The notes below the pieces were generated by a model. The model did no database searches. It was not told where the DNA came from and saw only the letters and a list, made by a program, of their open reading frames with translations. From Euborellia annulipes (Eukaryota; Arthropoda; Insecta; Dermaptera; Anisolabididae), in assembly GCA_023213315.1 (NCBI GenBank), contig JAKCPI010014248.1:1-64000 (forward strand): a stretch of 64,000 nt of DNA, written 5' to 3'. A program made the position numbers and the translations under genes. Positions 11,441 through 23,250 of the stretch are shown in pieces; within the stretch, counting starts at the first letter, position 1, and each line of letters starts with the position of its first letter.

Positions 11441-11530
11441 CTTGAAAATCGAATGTGCCGTACTGTCGGAAACTAAATACATGTCGACAACTGGTGTGAC
11501 AAGCACAGAACACAACTTTCAATTAGTGAA
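11441..11530 (-). mobile_element. Family A fragment
   Basis: Contains TCGGAAACTAAATACATGTCG and CTGGTGTGACAAGCACAGA, the segment next to and including one hairpin arm. It joins directly onto the mariner fragment. Confidence 0.65.
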
Positions 11531-12528
11531 GGTACCGTGGCCTCTATTGGTTTGGTGTACAAAGATAAGATTGAGAGGACCGGCAGTATTGACCATATAA
11601 CACATATGACCACAATAGACATGCAAAATCTTGTACTAATAATGATATTTTTCACTTATCAATATTCAGTTATTTACTAAAATAATATAGAGAGCGAAAT
11701 TTTTTAAATATTAACATTTCATTAAATAATCAAAAATTACATCCCTTTTGTGTTAAGTTTGGTATCATCTAATTAACAACTTGCCCTAAGCTTTCTTTTA
11801 ATTCATCCTAATCACTATGCAATTTCCTTTTACTTATTAAAAGAAAGTTTTAAGTGAATTTAAACCTTCTCCGGAATATTGTAACGTTCCCTTTAACCAT
11901 TAATTGCATTTGATAGTTTGCGTGTTGAAGAGAATATGTAGAAGTATTAAAGGTTCATTAAAAAAAAAAGAGAAGATTATTTTTTAATGGAGGTCGAATA
12001 AAAAACAATGATTCTCATTCGGAAATATTAGTTTTAAAGTTTTTATAGGGCTTTTAATGAAAATCTCAAGGAAAGTGTATAAAAAGTGATTCTGATAGGA
12101 AAACTCAATTAAAGTGATGGTTATTAAGTTATGTCTATTTATTTATGCCTATTGCTTTTAATCTCTTGATGGAATTGAATAGCTTAAGAGACCCTCCATG
12201 TCCAATCGCTCGAAGAGTTCTGAAAGAGAGGCTATAAAGCCAAAAGGACCCATCCCACACCCCTGTTCCTTCTCGGTTCCACTGCTAAATATTGAGAACT
12301 CAACTTTTGATGACTTAAGATAACTTTAAGTCGACCAAGTGGAAATTGAGACCTCAATAGGGCAGCAAGTACTGAATATATCATTTACTTAGTAAAGTGA
12401 AAAGAATTTTTTTTTTAACTATCATGTTAAATGATGATTAATTATTGAATGTGTTTCTATTCTTTGGACAATAGAATAAAACAAAAGTAATATAATTAAT
12501 ATCTACCAAATCAAGCAGATTAAAAAAA
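11531..12528. other. Low-copy AT-rich interval
   Basis: No repeat match or gene found. Near 12230-12260 GGCTATAAAGCC gives a TATA-like motif in slightly GC-richer DNA, without exon evidence. Confidence 0.3.
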
Positions 12529-12605
12529 AGGGGCGCAGCCGGGAGTCGAACTATGGATCTGCAGATTTGTACTCAGCTTGACCTACGAGCACAAATCGGC
12601 ATAGC
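12529..12605 (-). repeat. tRNA-like SINE head (SINE-3 type)
   Basis: The reverse strand ends in a B-box-like AGTTCGACTCCCGGC. A similar head is at 28363-28435. It lacks the folded acceptor stem expected of a working tRNA, so it is read as a SINE remnant. Confidence 0.5.
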
Positions 12606-13496
12606 CATGGAAAAGGCGCTCAAAAAGTCGATTTTCGATTTTGATATTTTTCGATTCTCGGAATCGATAAGTCATTTCTGAAAGTCGACTTTTTAAACAT
12701 TATAATTCGTGCTTAGAATATAGGAGAAGGTGTTGTACCTTTGACCAGCTTGTACCTTTGACCACCAGCCCTGCGGGGAAATCTAGAAATAGAATAGGTA
12801 TGCTATAGGTACTAGTTTACAGACCTGACACCAAAGAAATACACTGTGGTACTTTTGAGGATAAAAGCTGGTTTATTTAGAAAAGAAATAACTTTATCTA
12901 TTTTTGCTACTAAAAAGTATTTTATGCGTTTGGTTTAGTAGTTTAAAATTTAATTTTTTTTTATATTTTGAGGTTAGAGGCGTTTAAACACTCATATCTT
13001 CTCTCTGGTTACGCCCTTACTCTCACAAATGGAATAGGCCTAGACTCAAACAGATTTAATTGAAATTAATATATAAACCAAATATTTAAACTAATGTTTA
13101 TCGAAAATTAGCCATAAATTAATTAAATTAAGTTCAGGGAAGCAAATACGAAAAAAAAAATTTTCTCTGATGTTGGATGAATAGATTTAATCGGCATGTT
13201 TAATAGTTGAACAAGTTAATTAAAAAAAAAAAAAAAAATTACTACAATGCACTAATTTAAATATGAGAAAATTAATATCATTTAATAAAGTGATTCGAAT
13301 ATAGATTTGTTTATTTATTTTTTTAATTAATCATCAAGTGTTTGAAGGTGGAGTATCATTCAAAATTGTGTTTGATGGAAAACGTTTTAATCAATGGGAT
13401 ACAGAATATAATTTTTTTTTTTTTTTTGTTATAGGCAATAGTTAATCATTTAAGATCATAAATCAATGTTAATAGTAAAATAAAACGAAATTTAAA

Positions 13497-13700
13497 AATC
13501 TGGTGTGACTGATCGCACAGCCCACAACTTTCTATTATTTTCGGTAATTCAAAGTAGTCACTTCAGATTTTTTGTATAACATTTAAAAATAAATGATGAA
13601 TTTTATTCAAAATAGTTAGAGCAAGTTTTTTGAAAATCAAAAAAAAAAAGTACATTAGTAAAGTACTAGTACTTTGGACTGAATTGAAGATTATGTCGAC
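13497..13700 (+). mobile_element. Family A, decayed hairpin end
   Basis: AATCTGGTGTGACTGATCGC opens the hairpin (to about 13570). AGTAAAGTACTAGTACTTT follows, with the intervening body deleted. Confidence 0.65.
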
Positions 13701-13732
13701 AATTTTTTTTCTATGATAAAGAACTTTTTAGG

Positions 13733-14326
13733 GTTTTTTCTCTCTCCATTCTTTTTATTAGCTTTAAATAGAGGTAGCAAAGCCAATTTGATCCAGTTTT
13801 CTATAAAAATATCATAAATATAGAAGAAATACCAAGGTGACATTAACCTATAAAAAAGGTAAGTTATTTTAATTATTCAACAACTAGGCCTATATTTAAA
13901 ACAAATATTAAAGCAACTTAAGGAATTCTCGATTGGGGATTCGAATAGAATTTAAAACAACTTGCTGGAGTCCCGACTTTGCAGGATTTGGTCCGAGCCT
14001 GATGAGAAAAAAAAATTTTTAAACAACTAAGGAATTTTCTTCGGTTCGGTTAGTTTCGGTCCAAAACCGACACTAGGGAACTTTCTCGGTTGACAAAAAA
14101 AAAGGCTGCACACGCAAAATTAATTTTGAATTGATTAATTTCAGCTATAATTACACTGTACAAGATTTTGAAGATTAACAATCGAGAAAGAAAAAAATCC
14201 GAAATGGTAAGGTATAATACCTTTCTTATGGGTTAATGTCATCTTCTTCTATATTTTCCTTATTTTTATTAAAATCTGGATCAAATTGGCTATTTTAGGC
14301 TAATAAAAAGAATGGAGAGAGAAAAA
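13733..14326. repeat. Foldback element with ~125-bp inverted arms
   Basis: Arms at about 13733-13862 and 14208-14326 are reverse complements. Landmarks are CCATTCTTTTTATTAG, CAATTTGATCCAG and GACATTAACC. The ~345-bp centre carries TTCGGTTCGGTTAGTTTCGG. The right arm runs straight into family B sequence at 14327, so that junction may be an insertion edge. Confidence 0.75.
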
Positions 14327-15094
14327 ATTAATCAAAAAAAAATTTATTTTTTCGAAAATCAGAAAAAAAGGCTTCTCTAAGTTGTAGATATTTTAAATAG
14401 CTTTAATTTAAAAAAATTTGAGGTCGATAGCTTCAAAATTGTAGCCGCTGGAATCTCCCAAAATTAGCACCCCGAGACGCGCACCTTAAATAATCTGGTG
14501 TGACTGGAAGATTCAGATATTATGTGTTGACATATATAATATTTAGTTTCTGCCGATATATTTGAATAAAAAGAAAAATTTATATATTTTGTTTTCATGG
14601 CATTCATTCTTGAAATATATAGTGTGAAAGTATTGCGATCATGTCAAAAATTCGATAGCAAGATTTTTTTTCCTAGTGATGTTTGTAATTATATCGAAAT
14701 GAAAATTTTTTCGGTATCTCAATATTTAAAAACAAAATTTTATTTCTTTAATCCTAAACAATGTTTGTTAAATCGTAAGCGAGTTTAATTAAGGGGTTTT
14801 CATATTCTTACAAAAAAAAGTAACAAATTTTATGGTTAGCTATAAAAAATAATAAGATCAGATCGGGTACAGTTTGGCTATAAAGTGTTCATTTTTAAAT
14901 CTATTATAATTTACATTTACATTGAAGTGACTATAGTAGAAATATCAAATAGGCAGTAAATTAAGATGCAGCTGTTTGACTAACAACAGAATAAACAAAA
15001 TACAAGTAAAGCAAACTAATTAAGAAGCAACTGCATGTATGCCTTCGTTCTTTTATAACTAGATTTATCATAAATCGATGTAGTATAATATAAG
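14327..15094 (+). repeat. 768-bp direct duplication, copy 1
   Basis: Nearly identical to 16683-17452, offset by 2,358 bp. It includes the right half of a family B element (to about 14496), a family A internal deletion product (about 14490-14672) and a unique tail. Both copies end at the same base, TAGTATAATATAAG. The 63-codon frames in both copies are repeat sequence, not genes. Confidence 0.9.
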
Positions 15095-16049
15095 AAAAAA
15101 TTTCCCTATCATAGAAAAATAAATGTCGACATAATGTTAAATCAAGCCCTGTTTTGTTCAAATAAGGTCAGGGAGGGGGAGAATTACCAAAATTTCGAGG
15201 TCGAATTTTTTACGATTATATATATGTTGAATGCTAGAAAGTAAAAAGTGAAGTAAATGTCACGACACTGATTAAGAAAGAGGCCGCAACACTCGGGCTC
15301 TTTCTAGGTATTGTATTCATTATGTGAGATTCCTACTTGGAAAAATGAAAATGCCGAACAGCTTGTCTTTTTTCACTAATATATCCCATTAAGAGGCTAT
15401 ATTATTTAGATCTTATAAAAAAATTTAATCTAGGGTTGAATTGCAATCCCTCGAATTGGATGTCATCCACCACTGCATATAAATGGATTGATTATTCTCT
15501 GTCTATAATGGAAGTAAATATCTAAATAAGGGTGTCCAGGAGGTCTACATTTGCCTGACTAGGTGCCCACCAAAGACGGCGACGCAGTTAGTAAAGTTTA
15601 AATGAAAAAATAACCAGTCAGACAATTGCATGAAAAAAGATATAGATATAAACTGCAAGAATATTCCTATGCTTTGGTGAATTAGCCTATAGGGCTACTC
15701 ATGTTTGTAATCCATATGCTAATCTATGCTACAAAGGCCTACCTATTAACCCGTCCTACAAACTTGTCCTGACTTGCATATTGACCCTTACAAGAGAGTC
15801 AAGCAGCTCTTGGCTTGAGAACCAAATCAATTATTATTTTTATTATTTATCTGTAAATATTATTAAATTAATAAAATAAATGTACTTATCGCTTGAAAAC
15901 AAGCTTTGAATCACCTCGATATAAAAATATGTTGTTATATTCCTACACTCATCATTGGAATACATTTTTATAAAATGACGTTTTTATATAATACAATAAA
16001 TAATAATTGTTTATGAAAATTAGCTCAAATATCGTTCAAGTTCAGGAGA
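15095..16049. other. Low-copy AT-rich interval
   Basis: Between the two duplicated copies. No gene, RNA or repeat family recognised. Confidence 0.35.
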
Positions 16050-16335
16050 AATGCGAATTTTTTACGGGAGCCCAGCTTGGAGATGTCTACCCCACACGAC
16101 GCCATGTTCCAAATGGGGAATGACATTTTTAACACGGAAGGTGCTTCACTTTCACTGCCCCCACTCTAGTGAACTCTCTTTAACCTTTCTATTAAATATA
16201 AAGCAAATTTTTCCCATAGAAAAGCACAGAAACTCGATCCCCGGCTCAAGTCAGAGAGCGGTTGGCCAATCACCTGGGCCAGAGCCTCCGAGAGTGGGGG
16301 GAAGGATGGAGGTGGGGACGGAATTTTGTCCTAAT
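16050..16335. promoter_or_regulatory. GC-richer island, possible promoter
   Basis: Stands out from the AT-rich flanks. It contains a CCAAT box in GGTTGGCCAATCAC (near 16260-16273). On the reverse strand a possible start reads ACATGGCGTCGTGTGG (ATG at about 16104-16106). A 97-codon forward frame looks arginine/proline-rich and unlike a known protein. It may be a promoter or a decayed GC-rich repeat. Confidence 0.25.
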
Positions 16336-16462
16336 AGATAATTGGCAATGATCCAAATTATTTCAATAAGAAAGAATATACATTTTAGAAAAAAATTTTA
16401 AATGGGGAATTTGAAGAAAAATCATTTTATAATAATCCAGCCATCCAGAAACAATTAGAAAA

Positions 16463-16850
16463 AAGTCGTTAGAACACGATCCAGTACCGAGTTACTCTAC
16501 GTGGCAATAGATGGCGTTAGTTTTTACCATAGAGATACAAGGGATTTATTCCATTTCATTTGAAAGATTCCAGCTAATTAATTAACGGTAAAAAATTAAT
16601 TATTTTTAAACAAAATGATTACTAATTTAATTATCTATAAGATATAGTTCGAATTTTTTAAAAATATCTTTTATTTAATGCGATTAATCAAAAAAAAATT
16701 TATTTTTTCGAAAATCAGAAAAAAAAGGCTTCTCTAAGTTGTAGATATTTTAAATAGCTTTAATTTAAAAAAAATTTGAGGTCGATAGCTTCAAAATTGT
16801 AGCCGCTGGAATCTCCCAAAATTAGCACCCCGAGACGCGCACCTTAAATA
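16463..16850 (+). mobile_element. Family B MITE, left end lost
   Basis: Begins near CGTTAGAACACGATC, without the GGTGCGCG terminus, and ends CGAGACGCGCACCTTAAA. The interior matches 1581-1984 and 29869-30275. The second half is part of the 768-bp duplication. Confidence 0.75.
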
Positions 16851-17452
16851 ATCTGGTGTGACTGGAAGATTCAGATATTATGTGTTGACATATATAATAT
16901 TTAGTTTCTGCCGATATATTTGAATAAAAAGAAAAATTTATATATTTTGTTTTCATGGCATTCATTCTTGAAATATATAGTGTGAAAGTATTGCGATCAT
17001 GTCAAAAATTCGATAGCAAGATTTTTTTTCCTAGTGATGTTTGTAATTATATCGAAATGAAAATTTTTTCGGTATCTCAATATTTAAAAACAAAATTTTA
17101 TTTCTTTAATCCTAAACAATGTTTGTTAAATCGTAAGCGAGTTTAATTAAGGGGTTTTCATATTCTTACAAAAAAAAGTAACAAATTTTATGGTTAGCTA
17201 TAAAAAATAATAAGATCAGATCGGGTACAGTTTGGCTATAAAGTGTTCATTTTTAAATCTATTATAATTTACATTTACATTGAAGTGACTATAGTAGAAA
17301 TATCAAATAGGCAGTAAATTAAGATGCAGCTGTTTGACTAACAACAGAATAAACAAAATACAAGTAAAGCAAACTAATTAAGAAGCAACTGCATGTATGC
17401 CTTCGTTCTTTTATAACTAGATTTATCATAAATCGATGTAGTATAATATAAG
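16683..17452 (+). repeat. 768-bp direct duplication, copy 2
   Basis: Near-perfect copy of 14327-15094. Here the family B sequence continues to the left, so this copy is probably the source. The only difference I noted is one base in an A run. Confidence 0.9.
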
Positions 17453-17592
17453 GACTTAAATATAATCTAGAACAGCGATATTTTCTATTTATTAGTTATT
17501 ATTTAATATATTTTATAATTCCCTTTGCTCTCCTAAAAAAAATATTCTGCATACGGTAGTATTGAAAAATACATAGATGAAAATTTTTATTG

Positions 17593-18212
17593 TTAAGGGG
17601 CTACGGGAGCGAAGTGGTTACGCATGTTTTTCCCGCTATGATGGCGTTGTGTGTCATTAAAAGTATGGCCAAATATCAAGTAATTCAAAAATTTGCCAAG
17701 AGATGTCAGAATGGTAGCTAATAATATTTAATGCATTTGGTTGGTTTTCATTGATCTTTTAACAATAAATACTTTATAAATGTTATTATATATTATGTAT
17801 CTTTTATAAAAGCATAAAAATTTATAAATATAGGCCAGATATAGGCCAAAAAGGGGATCAGCTGTTAGACTAGCCTGCCATCTATTGCAAAAATGCTGAA
17901 CTAATTTGACAGTTGAATTTTAAATAAATCATCTAAGCTTATTTTAAAAATTTCTTGATTAATAATAACAATAAATTCATTTTTAAATTTAAAAAAAAAT
18001 TAAAGAATATTGGGACTGATTGTTTTTTTGTATTTGCTTGATAACAAAAAAATTAATTACGATAATTTTTTAATAAGTGATTAAAAAAATTATAGCTCGA
18101 TGTCCCAATAATCTCCTATGAATTTAATTCATTAAAAAAAAAAAACACATTGAAAAATTCCTTATAAAAGTCCAGTTTTTTTTAAAGTACGTTTAGACCT
18201 GCACCCCCTTAA
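17593..18212 (+). mobile_element. TTAA-ended element, copy 1
   Basis: Starts TTAAGGGGCTACGGGAGCGA and ends GCACCCCCTTAA. A reverse copy lies at 19465-20092. Ends are related as TTAAGGGG..GGAGCGA, with TTAA at each edge. Shared landmarks include GCAAATTTTTGAAT-like sequence, AACTAATTTGACAGTTGAAT and GGGACTGATTGTTTTTTTG. No coding capacity is seen. Confidence 0.8.
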
Positions 18213-19464
18213 AAAAATAATTTATGAAATTTTTATCATTTGGCTGGGAAGAAGAAAAAATCTTTATTCGGTGGATTATTTTATAATAATTAATCATTAA
18301 TTTACAGTTTATATACCAAGTATTGCAATAGATATATTTTGAAATATTTTATTTAGAATATAAAATTTAAAAAAAATCAGAGCTTTTGGGGGAGGGAAAG
18401 TGTCCCCCTACCCCACCCCAAATGACGCTTCTTATGGTAGGCGATAGTTTTATATAAGAATTAGGCTATAACTAGGCATATAAATATAAAAATTTAGCAA
18501 ATTAATTTTAACAGATATATTCTTAAAAATATTAATAAAAAAAAAATTTCATATTTAAAAAATATTCTTATTAATTAATTCATTTTTTTAATATAAGAAT
18601 TTAAGTGAAAAATTTCTTTTGTTTTTAATATTGATAATGTTTTTAATGACACGGTTAAACAAAGATAGGTAAAAAAAATATATATATTTTAAGAATTAAC
18701 TAAATGTTTGTATATATGTAGAGCATATAAATTTAAAGAGTATGGAAAGGGGAAGTCTGCAAGGGCAGTGAAAAGGCTCTTTAGGATAAACATTTTTAAA
18801 GAGTGCTAGATAAGGAACATCTACTTTTCATTGTGACTTTTTCAATTAAGCTATATAGGCGAGATGAATTATACAATTTTTTAATTAGATGGAACAAAAG
18901 TTATAAATATAAAAACGTGGATAAAATTTCTACAAAAAAAAAAAACCTAACCTAAAAAATTAATAAAATAATTATTTTAGAATTAAAGAAAATAAATAAT
19001 GAATGGTTTTAGAAACTACGTAATATAACATTTCCTAGGGCTTAATTTTATATGTATAACAAATGTAATTTTTAAATGAGTGACCAAAAAAAATTGGCTG
19101 TTTTAAATTTAAAATATTATTTAATATTCTAGGCAAAATTTGAAGGTAATAAAATCATTGGGTGACTATAATAATTTCAAACCTAACTGATTCAAATTAA
19201 TAATAAATATTCATCAGATATTCTAATGTATCAAAGTGAACACCTATGTGCTCGATTTCAGCCTCTCCGTCTAATATAAGACTTAGTACCTAAATTGATT
19301 TAATGAAATAAACTACTTTCCATATAATAATTCTAACAAAATAAATTTAACAGAAAATTTGGAGTAGGGTTTGGATCCTCCCTCTGCCCTAATGAATAAA
19401 TATTGAAGAATATTGATTTTGGGCACAGGAACCATATAATTTTGTATGAAGCAAATAAATTTTA
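18213..19464. other. Spacer between inverted TTAA elements
   Basis: AT-rich; TTTTGGGGGAGGGAAAGTGT... followed by CCAAATGACGC near 18385-18430 resembles one end of the 36481-36624 MITE type. Otherwise unassigned. Confidence 0.35.
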
Positions 19465-20092
19465 TTAAGGGGGTTCAGGAGCGACGTCTAAACGTACTTT
19501 AAAAAAAAACTAGACTATTATAAGGAATTTTTCAATGCGGTTTTTTTTTAAATGAATTAAATTCATAGGAGATTATTAGGACATCGAGCTATAATTTTTT
19601 TAATGACTTATTAAAAAAATTATCGTAATTAATTTTTTTTGTTATCAAGCAAATACAAAAAAACAATCAGTCCCAATAATCTTTAATTTTTTTTAAATTT
19701 AAAAATGAATTTATTGTTATTATTAATCACATATTAATTAAGAAATTTTTAAAATAAGCTTAGATGAATTATTTAAAAATTCAACTGTCAAATTAGTTCA
19801 GCATTCTTGCAATAGATAGCAGGCTAGTCTAACAGCCGATATAGTATTAGCCTATATTTATATATTTTTATGCTTTTATAAAAGATACATAATATATAAT
19901 AACATTTATAAAGTATTTATTGTTAAAAGATCAATGAAAATCAACCAAATGGATTAAATATTATTAGCTACCATTCTGACATCTCTTGGCAAATTTTCGA
20001 ATTACTTGATTTTTAGGCATACTTTTTATGACACACTACGCCATCTTATTGGGAAAAACATGCGTAACCACTTCGGTTCCGTTTCCCCTTAA
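19465..20092 (-). mobile_element. TTAA-ended element, copy 2 (inverted)
   Basis: Starts TTAAGGGGGTTCAGGAGCGA and ends GTTTCCCCTTAA. It is the reverse complement of 17593-18212 with scattered substitutions. Together they form 620-bp arms around a 1.25-kb spacer. Confidence 0.8.
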
Positions 20093-20267
20093 TGACAAAT
20101 CCTGGTTCAATCACATGTGCTCTTTGCAATATGTGTATAATTTCCACTAACTGAAATAAATTCAGGCCAAAACGTTTTATTCTGGAAGTTTTATTGAACC
20201 GCGAGCATTCGAATCCCTCCATTATAATCAAATCACAACCACAACTTCAAGCAACGAATATAAAATA

Positions 20268-20345
20268 CTTTTTACTTTCTCATATATACACGTTTTGAGA
20301 TCCCCGGAATCTAAAAAATGACGACATGGTCTGTTTGTCTGTCCG
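20268..20345 (-). mobile_element. Family A terminal fragment
   Basis: TTTTTACTTTCTC followed by ATATACACGTTTTGAGATCC, cut off after about 75 bp. Confidence 0.6.
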
Positions 20346-20387
20346 TGTGTTATATAGGTTGTAGAATCACATTTTAAATATAGCATA

Positions 20388-20691
20388 TCTGCATGGGCAA
20401 ATACAGGGGAACACGTTGTAAATAAAACCCAAATAATACAAGACCGTTTTATTAAGTTAATAGGAAATAAAATAGGAATAGCAGATAGGGATGAAATTTA
20501 TAAAAAATGCAATATTTAAAAAATAAAATCTTTATTTGAAAAGGCTCTTTTGAGCAAATACTATTTTAAGATAGATTTAACCGATAAAGTGAATAACAAA
20601 TATAACACGAGGATGATGGAGAGGGAAATGTTGAATCTTCCTTGCATTCTAAATAAGTATGGAAAAGATCATTGGATTACACTCATAAATA
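20388..20691 (+). pseudogene. LINE reverse transcriptase C-terminal remnant
   Basis: One frame reads AWANTGEHVVNKTQIIQDRF, then an isoleucine/lysine-rich stretch to a stop, then KIKSLFEKALLSKYYFK and MLNLPCILNKYG. This resembles the tail after the polymerase core of jockey/CR1-type LINEs (a W-N-T motif followed by a helical LQxxxIRII-type segment). The catalytic FADD-type box is not included. There is one in-frame stop. It runs directly into a block repeated at 63704-63892, which I infer is the 3' end of the same LINE. Confidence 0.55.
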
Positions 20692-20885
20692 TTGTTCTCA
20701 GTTTTTAAAATGCGTCTATTGATTTCCCATTATCAATCCTCATTTTCCAATTATTAAGTTAAGATTAAAAACGCGATTTTAATTCCCTTAATTGAATAAT
20801 TTTCTGAAAATTTTCAGTTAAACGCCTACGATCCGGAAAAAAGTTTCACTTGCATCGGGGTTTCATAAAACACAGCAATGATTTT
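20685..20885 (+). mobile_element. Likely LINE 3' end (family C)
   Basis: AAATATTGTTCTCAGTTTTT, TGCGTCTATTGATTTCCCAT, GTTAAACGCCTACGATCCG and GTTTCACTTGCATCG occur in the same order at 63704-63892. Its position right after the RT remnant suggests a 3' untranslated region. Confidence 0.6.
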
Positions 20886-21350
20886 TTTTTTCGATTTTCT
20901 CAAAAATCGCTGCAACGTTTCATAAATCAATTATTTTCTAGATGCTCTTTAAAATGTATATTCTCATTTTGCCCCTAAAATTGTTTGAAGCACACTTTGC
21001 TCTTGTACAGCCGAGGGTCAATATCAAGTCCCACCCATGCGTTTTCTACTTGTGATTATTTCATTGTCTTTATAAAATAAAATGAAAATCTTGATTGAAA
21101 ATTTTCTCGGTTTGTACCATGAAAGTTTCCATTAAAAAATATATATATTTTTTTTAAACAATGAAATAATAACAAGTAGAAATCACATGGGTGGGATTTA
21201 ATATTGTCCCTCACTGTACTTAATAGGAAAGATAGGAGAAATAGTTGCCATGGTAACAAAATATAAATATTTTCCGATGTTTATCAATTTTACATCTTGA
21301 ATTTTAACATAAGAGAAAGTTGTGTGTTGTGCGACCAGTCACACCGGATT
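20886..21350 (-). mobile_element. Family A, split by a TA-flanked MITE
   Basis: Reads TTCGATTTTCTCAAAAATCG, then GAAGCACACTTTGCTCTTGT. It is interrupted at 21008-21216, then resumes with TAGGAAAGATAGGAGAAAT to the hairpin (CGACCAGTCACACCGG near 21340). Confidence 0.75.
21008..21216. mobile_element. Tc1/mariner-type MITE nested in family A
   Basis: 209 bp with imperfect terminal repeats CAGCCGAGGGTCAATATC and CAGTGAGGGACAATATTA (reverse strand), flanked by TA (21006-21007 and 21217-21218). TA targets and CAG ends are typical of the Tc1/mariner group. Removing it and one TA restores the family A sequence CTTGTACTTAATAGG. Confidence 0.85.
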
Positions 21351-22054
21351 TTTATAATTAGTAAAAGAGTTTAAATTTTTTTTTTATTTCTCTTTCCATA
21401 TATTTTTATTTATTTTTTCGGATTTCGTGAGGAGGGGCGAAAGGGTTGAACCCCCGGGCTCTGGCCTGTGAGCAGATAATATTGCGAAAAAGTAAAATTA
21501 CAATGCTGTTGATGGAATAATTTCAACTTCGCTAAACAATTGCAAAAAAAAAAATAAACATTTTTTTTTTGAAATCACTCAACTTGAAAATAGTTCACTT
21601 ATTAAAGTACACAAAATGATGGAGTCATTGTGAGTGAGCTCTTGAGTCAATACTGGATCAAATTATAAATATACTGACAATCGAGATAGTTTGAAAATCG
21701 ATAATAATATTTATATAACATCTTGTTATCCCAAGAAAAGACGCGATTAACGTCTGAAACGTTTACTTTCTATCTTCTTAGGCTAGATTTTCCTATAATT
21801 CATCTCTAAATGTTAGTTTTCGTTTAAATCAATCGTTATACAAATATGTGTTTAAAATGCTTTTAATAGATTAAAAGCAAAATCTTGAATGAAATTTGAA
21901 AAGACGGAAAATCTTATATCGAGAACTTGATGGTAAATATCAACTTTTGGCAACCATTAATCAATTTATGTTCAAATTCAAAGTATTTTTCATAAGTCCC
22001 AGGAGACTACGTCACACAAATGCAAATTTATAATACAATAAACAAAATAAATTT
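21351..22054. other. Low-copy AT-rich interval
   Basis: Near 21738-21765, GACGCGATTAACGTCTGAAACG is vaguely like the GAAACGTC motifs elsewhere. No gene is seen. Confidence 0.3.
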
Positions 22055-22691
22055 AAAAAAAATCTGATGTGTCTGGTCGCACAGCACACAACTTTCTCTT
22101 ACCTTCAGTAATCAAAAGTTATGTTCTGTGCTTGTCACACCAGATTTTTTGTGTCGACATATATTTAGTTTCCGAGAGTACGGTACATTCGAATTTCAGG
22201 ATGTAAAATTTATAAGTATGGGAAAATATTTATATTTTGTAAACATGGCAACCATTTCTCCTATCTTTTATAAAAAGCACAAGAGTAAAGTGGTCTTCAG
22301 AAGATTTCAATGACAAAATGAGAATATGCATTTTAAAGAGAATCTAAAAAATAATTGATTTTTGAATTTTAATCAAAATCATTAGAGCGAATTTCGAGAA
22401 AATCGAAAATAACTGAAAAAGTACATCAGTAAAGAACTAGTACTTTTTTGCCGATTTTGTTCAAAAGCTTCGTCTCACGTGCCAGGGAGGTGCTTAACTT
22501 AAATATAAAATTTTAACCTCCTAGCTCTTTTCGTTCTTGAGATATTTTGTTCATAGTCAGTCCACTTTTTCGGATTCAGGGGACTTCAAAACGTGTATAT
22601 CCATCAAAATCTCGACATCGAATTTTTGACATGAATCCAATACTTTCTCTCTATATATATTAACATATATAGAGGTAAGAGAAAGTAAAAA
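22055..22691 (+). mobile_element. Family A, reference full-length copy
   Basis: The clearest complete copy of the common size (~636 bp). It has the hairpin 22061-22147, then TGTCGACATATATTTAGTTTC, AACATGGCAACCATTTCTCC, TTTTAAAGAGAATCTAAAAA, GTAAAGAACTAGTACTTTTT, ACATCGAATTTTTGACATG and the terminus GGTAAGAGAAAGTAAAAA. No open frame of significance. The flanks show no clear duplication, so the insertion mechanism is open. Confidence 0.8.
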
Positions 22692-22782
22692 TAGAAATGT
22701 AAGTTATTAACAAACAAAATGTTCATATATTTTGATCGAAAGGAAAAAGTAAAAATAAATGAAATATAACCAAAAAATAAGC

Positions 22783-22915
22783 CCCCGGGTTTGGCGTAGT
22801 AGGTAGCGTGCCTACCTCCTATACCAAACGTCGCGGGTTCGGACCCAGGCAGTCCGATGATTTTATTTAAGCCATTTGGATACCAGATGGCTTAAATAGA
22901 AATAATAACCAAAAA
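22783..22915 (+). repeat. tRNA-derived SINE-1 copy
   Basis: A-box-like TGGCGTAGTAGG and B-box-like GGTTCGGACCC are about 45 bp apart in a 75-bp head starting GCCCCCGGGTTTGG. The body continues AGTCCGATGATTTTATTTAAG. The same head occurs at 24314 and, reversed, at 54020. There is no evidence that it is a functional tRNA. Confidence 0.7.
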
Positions 22916-23250
22916 ATATAAAATACTCATGATTTATCAAATTTTGACTCCTTTTGCTAGTAACAGTTAATACTCACTGGCCGATTTTCGTACTGAATAA
23001 AAATTTGCCAATATACCAACGAGTGGGACTTTATTTTGAAAGTGTGGCAAGTTCATTGTTTGTTATTCCGAGGTATATAAAGGTTTACTTTTTAATAATA
23101 AATTTATAACTTAATAAAATTGGTAAGAAAGAAAAATTAATTTTCAAATTACTGTAAGGCCTATACCTTATTTTCCAATTTTAATATTTTTGAACTCTCG
23201 TTCCAGCCACCCACCCCCTATATTTATTAAAGTGAGTCTTCGCCTAGACC

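Noticed and set aside
14597..14788. 63-codon frame present twice (also 16955-17146)
   Set aside because: Identical because the 768-bp segment is duplicated; part of it is family A sequence, and the codon use and residue content look non-coding.
22783..22860. Functional tRNA gene
   Set aside because: Has A- and B-box-like sequences but recurs with a shared non-tRNA body and A tail, and no clean cloverleaf acceptor stem; read as a SINE.
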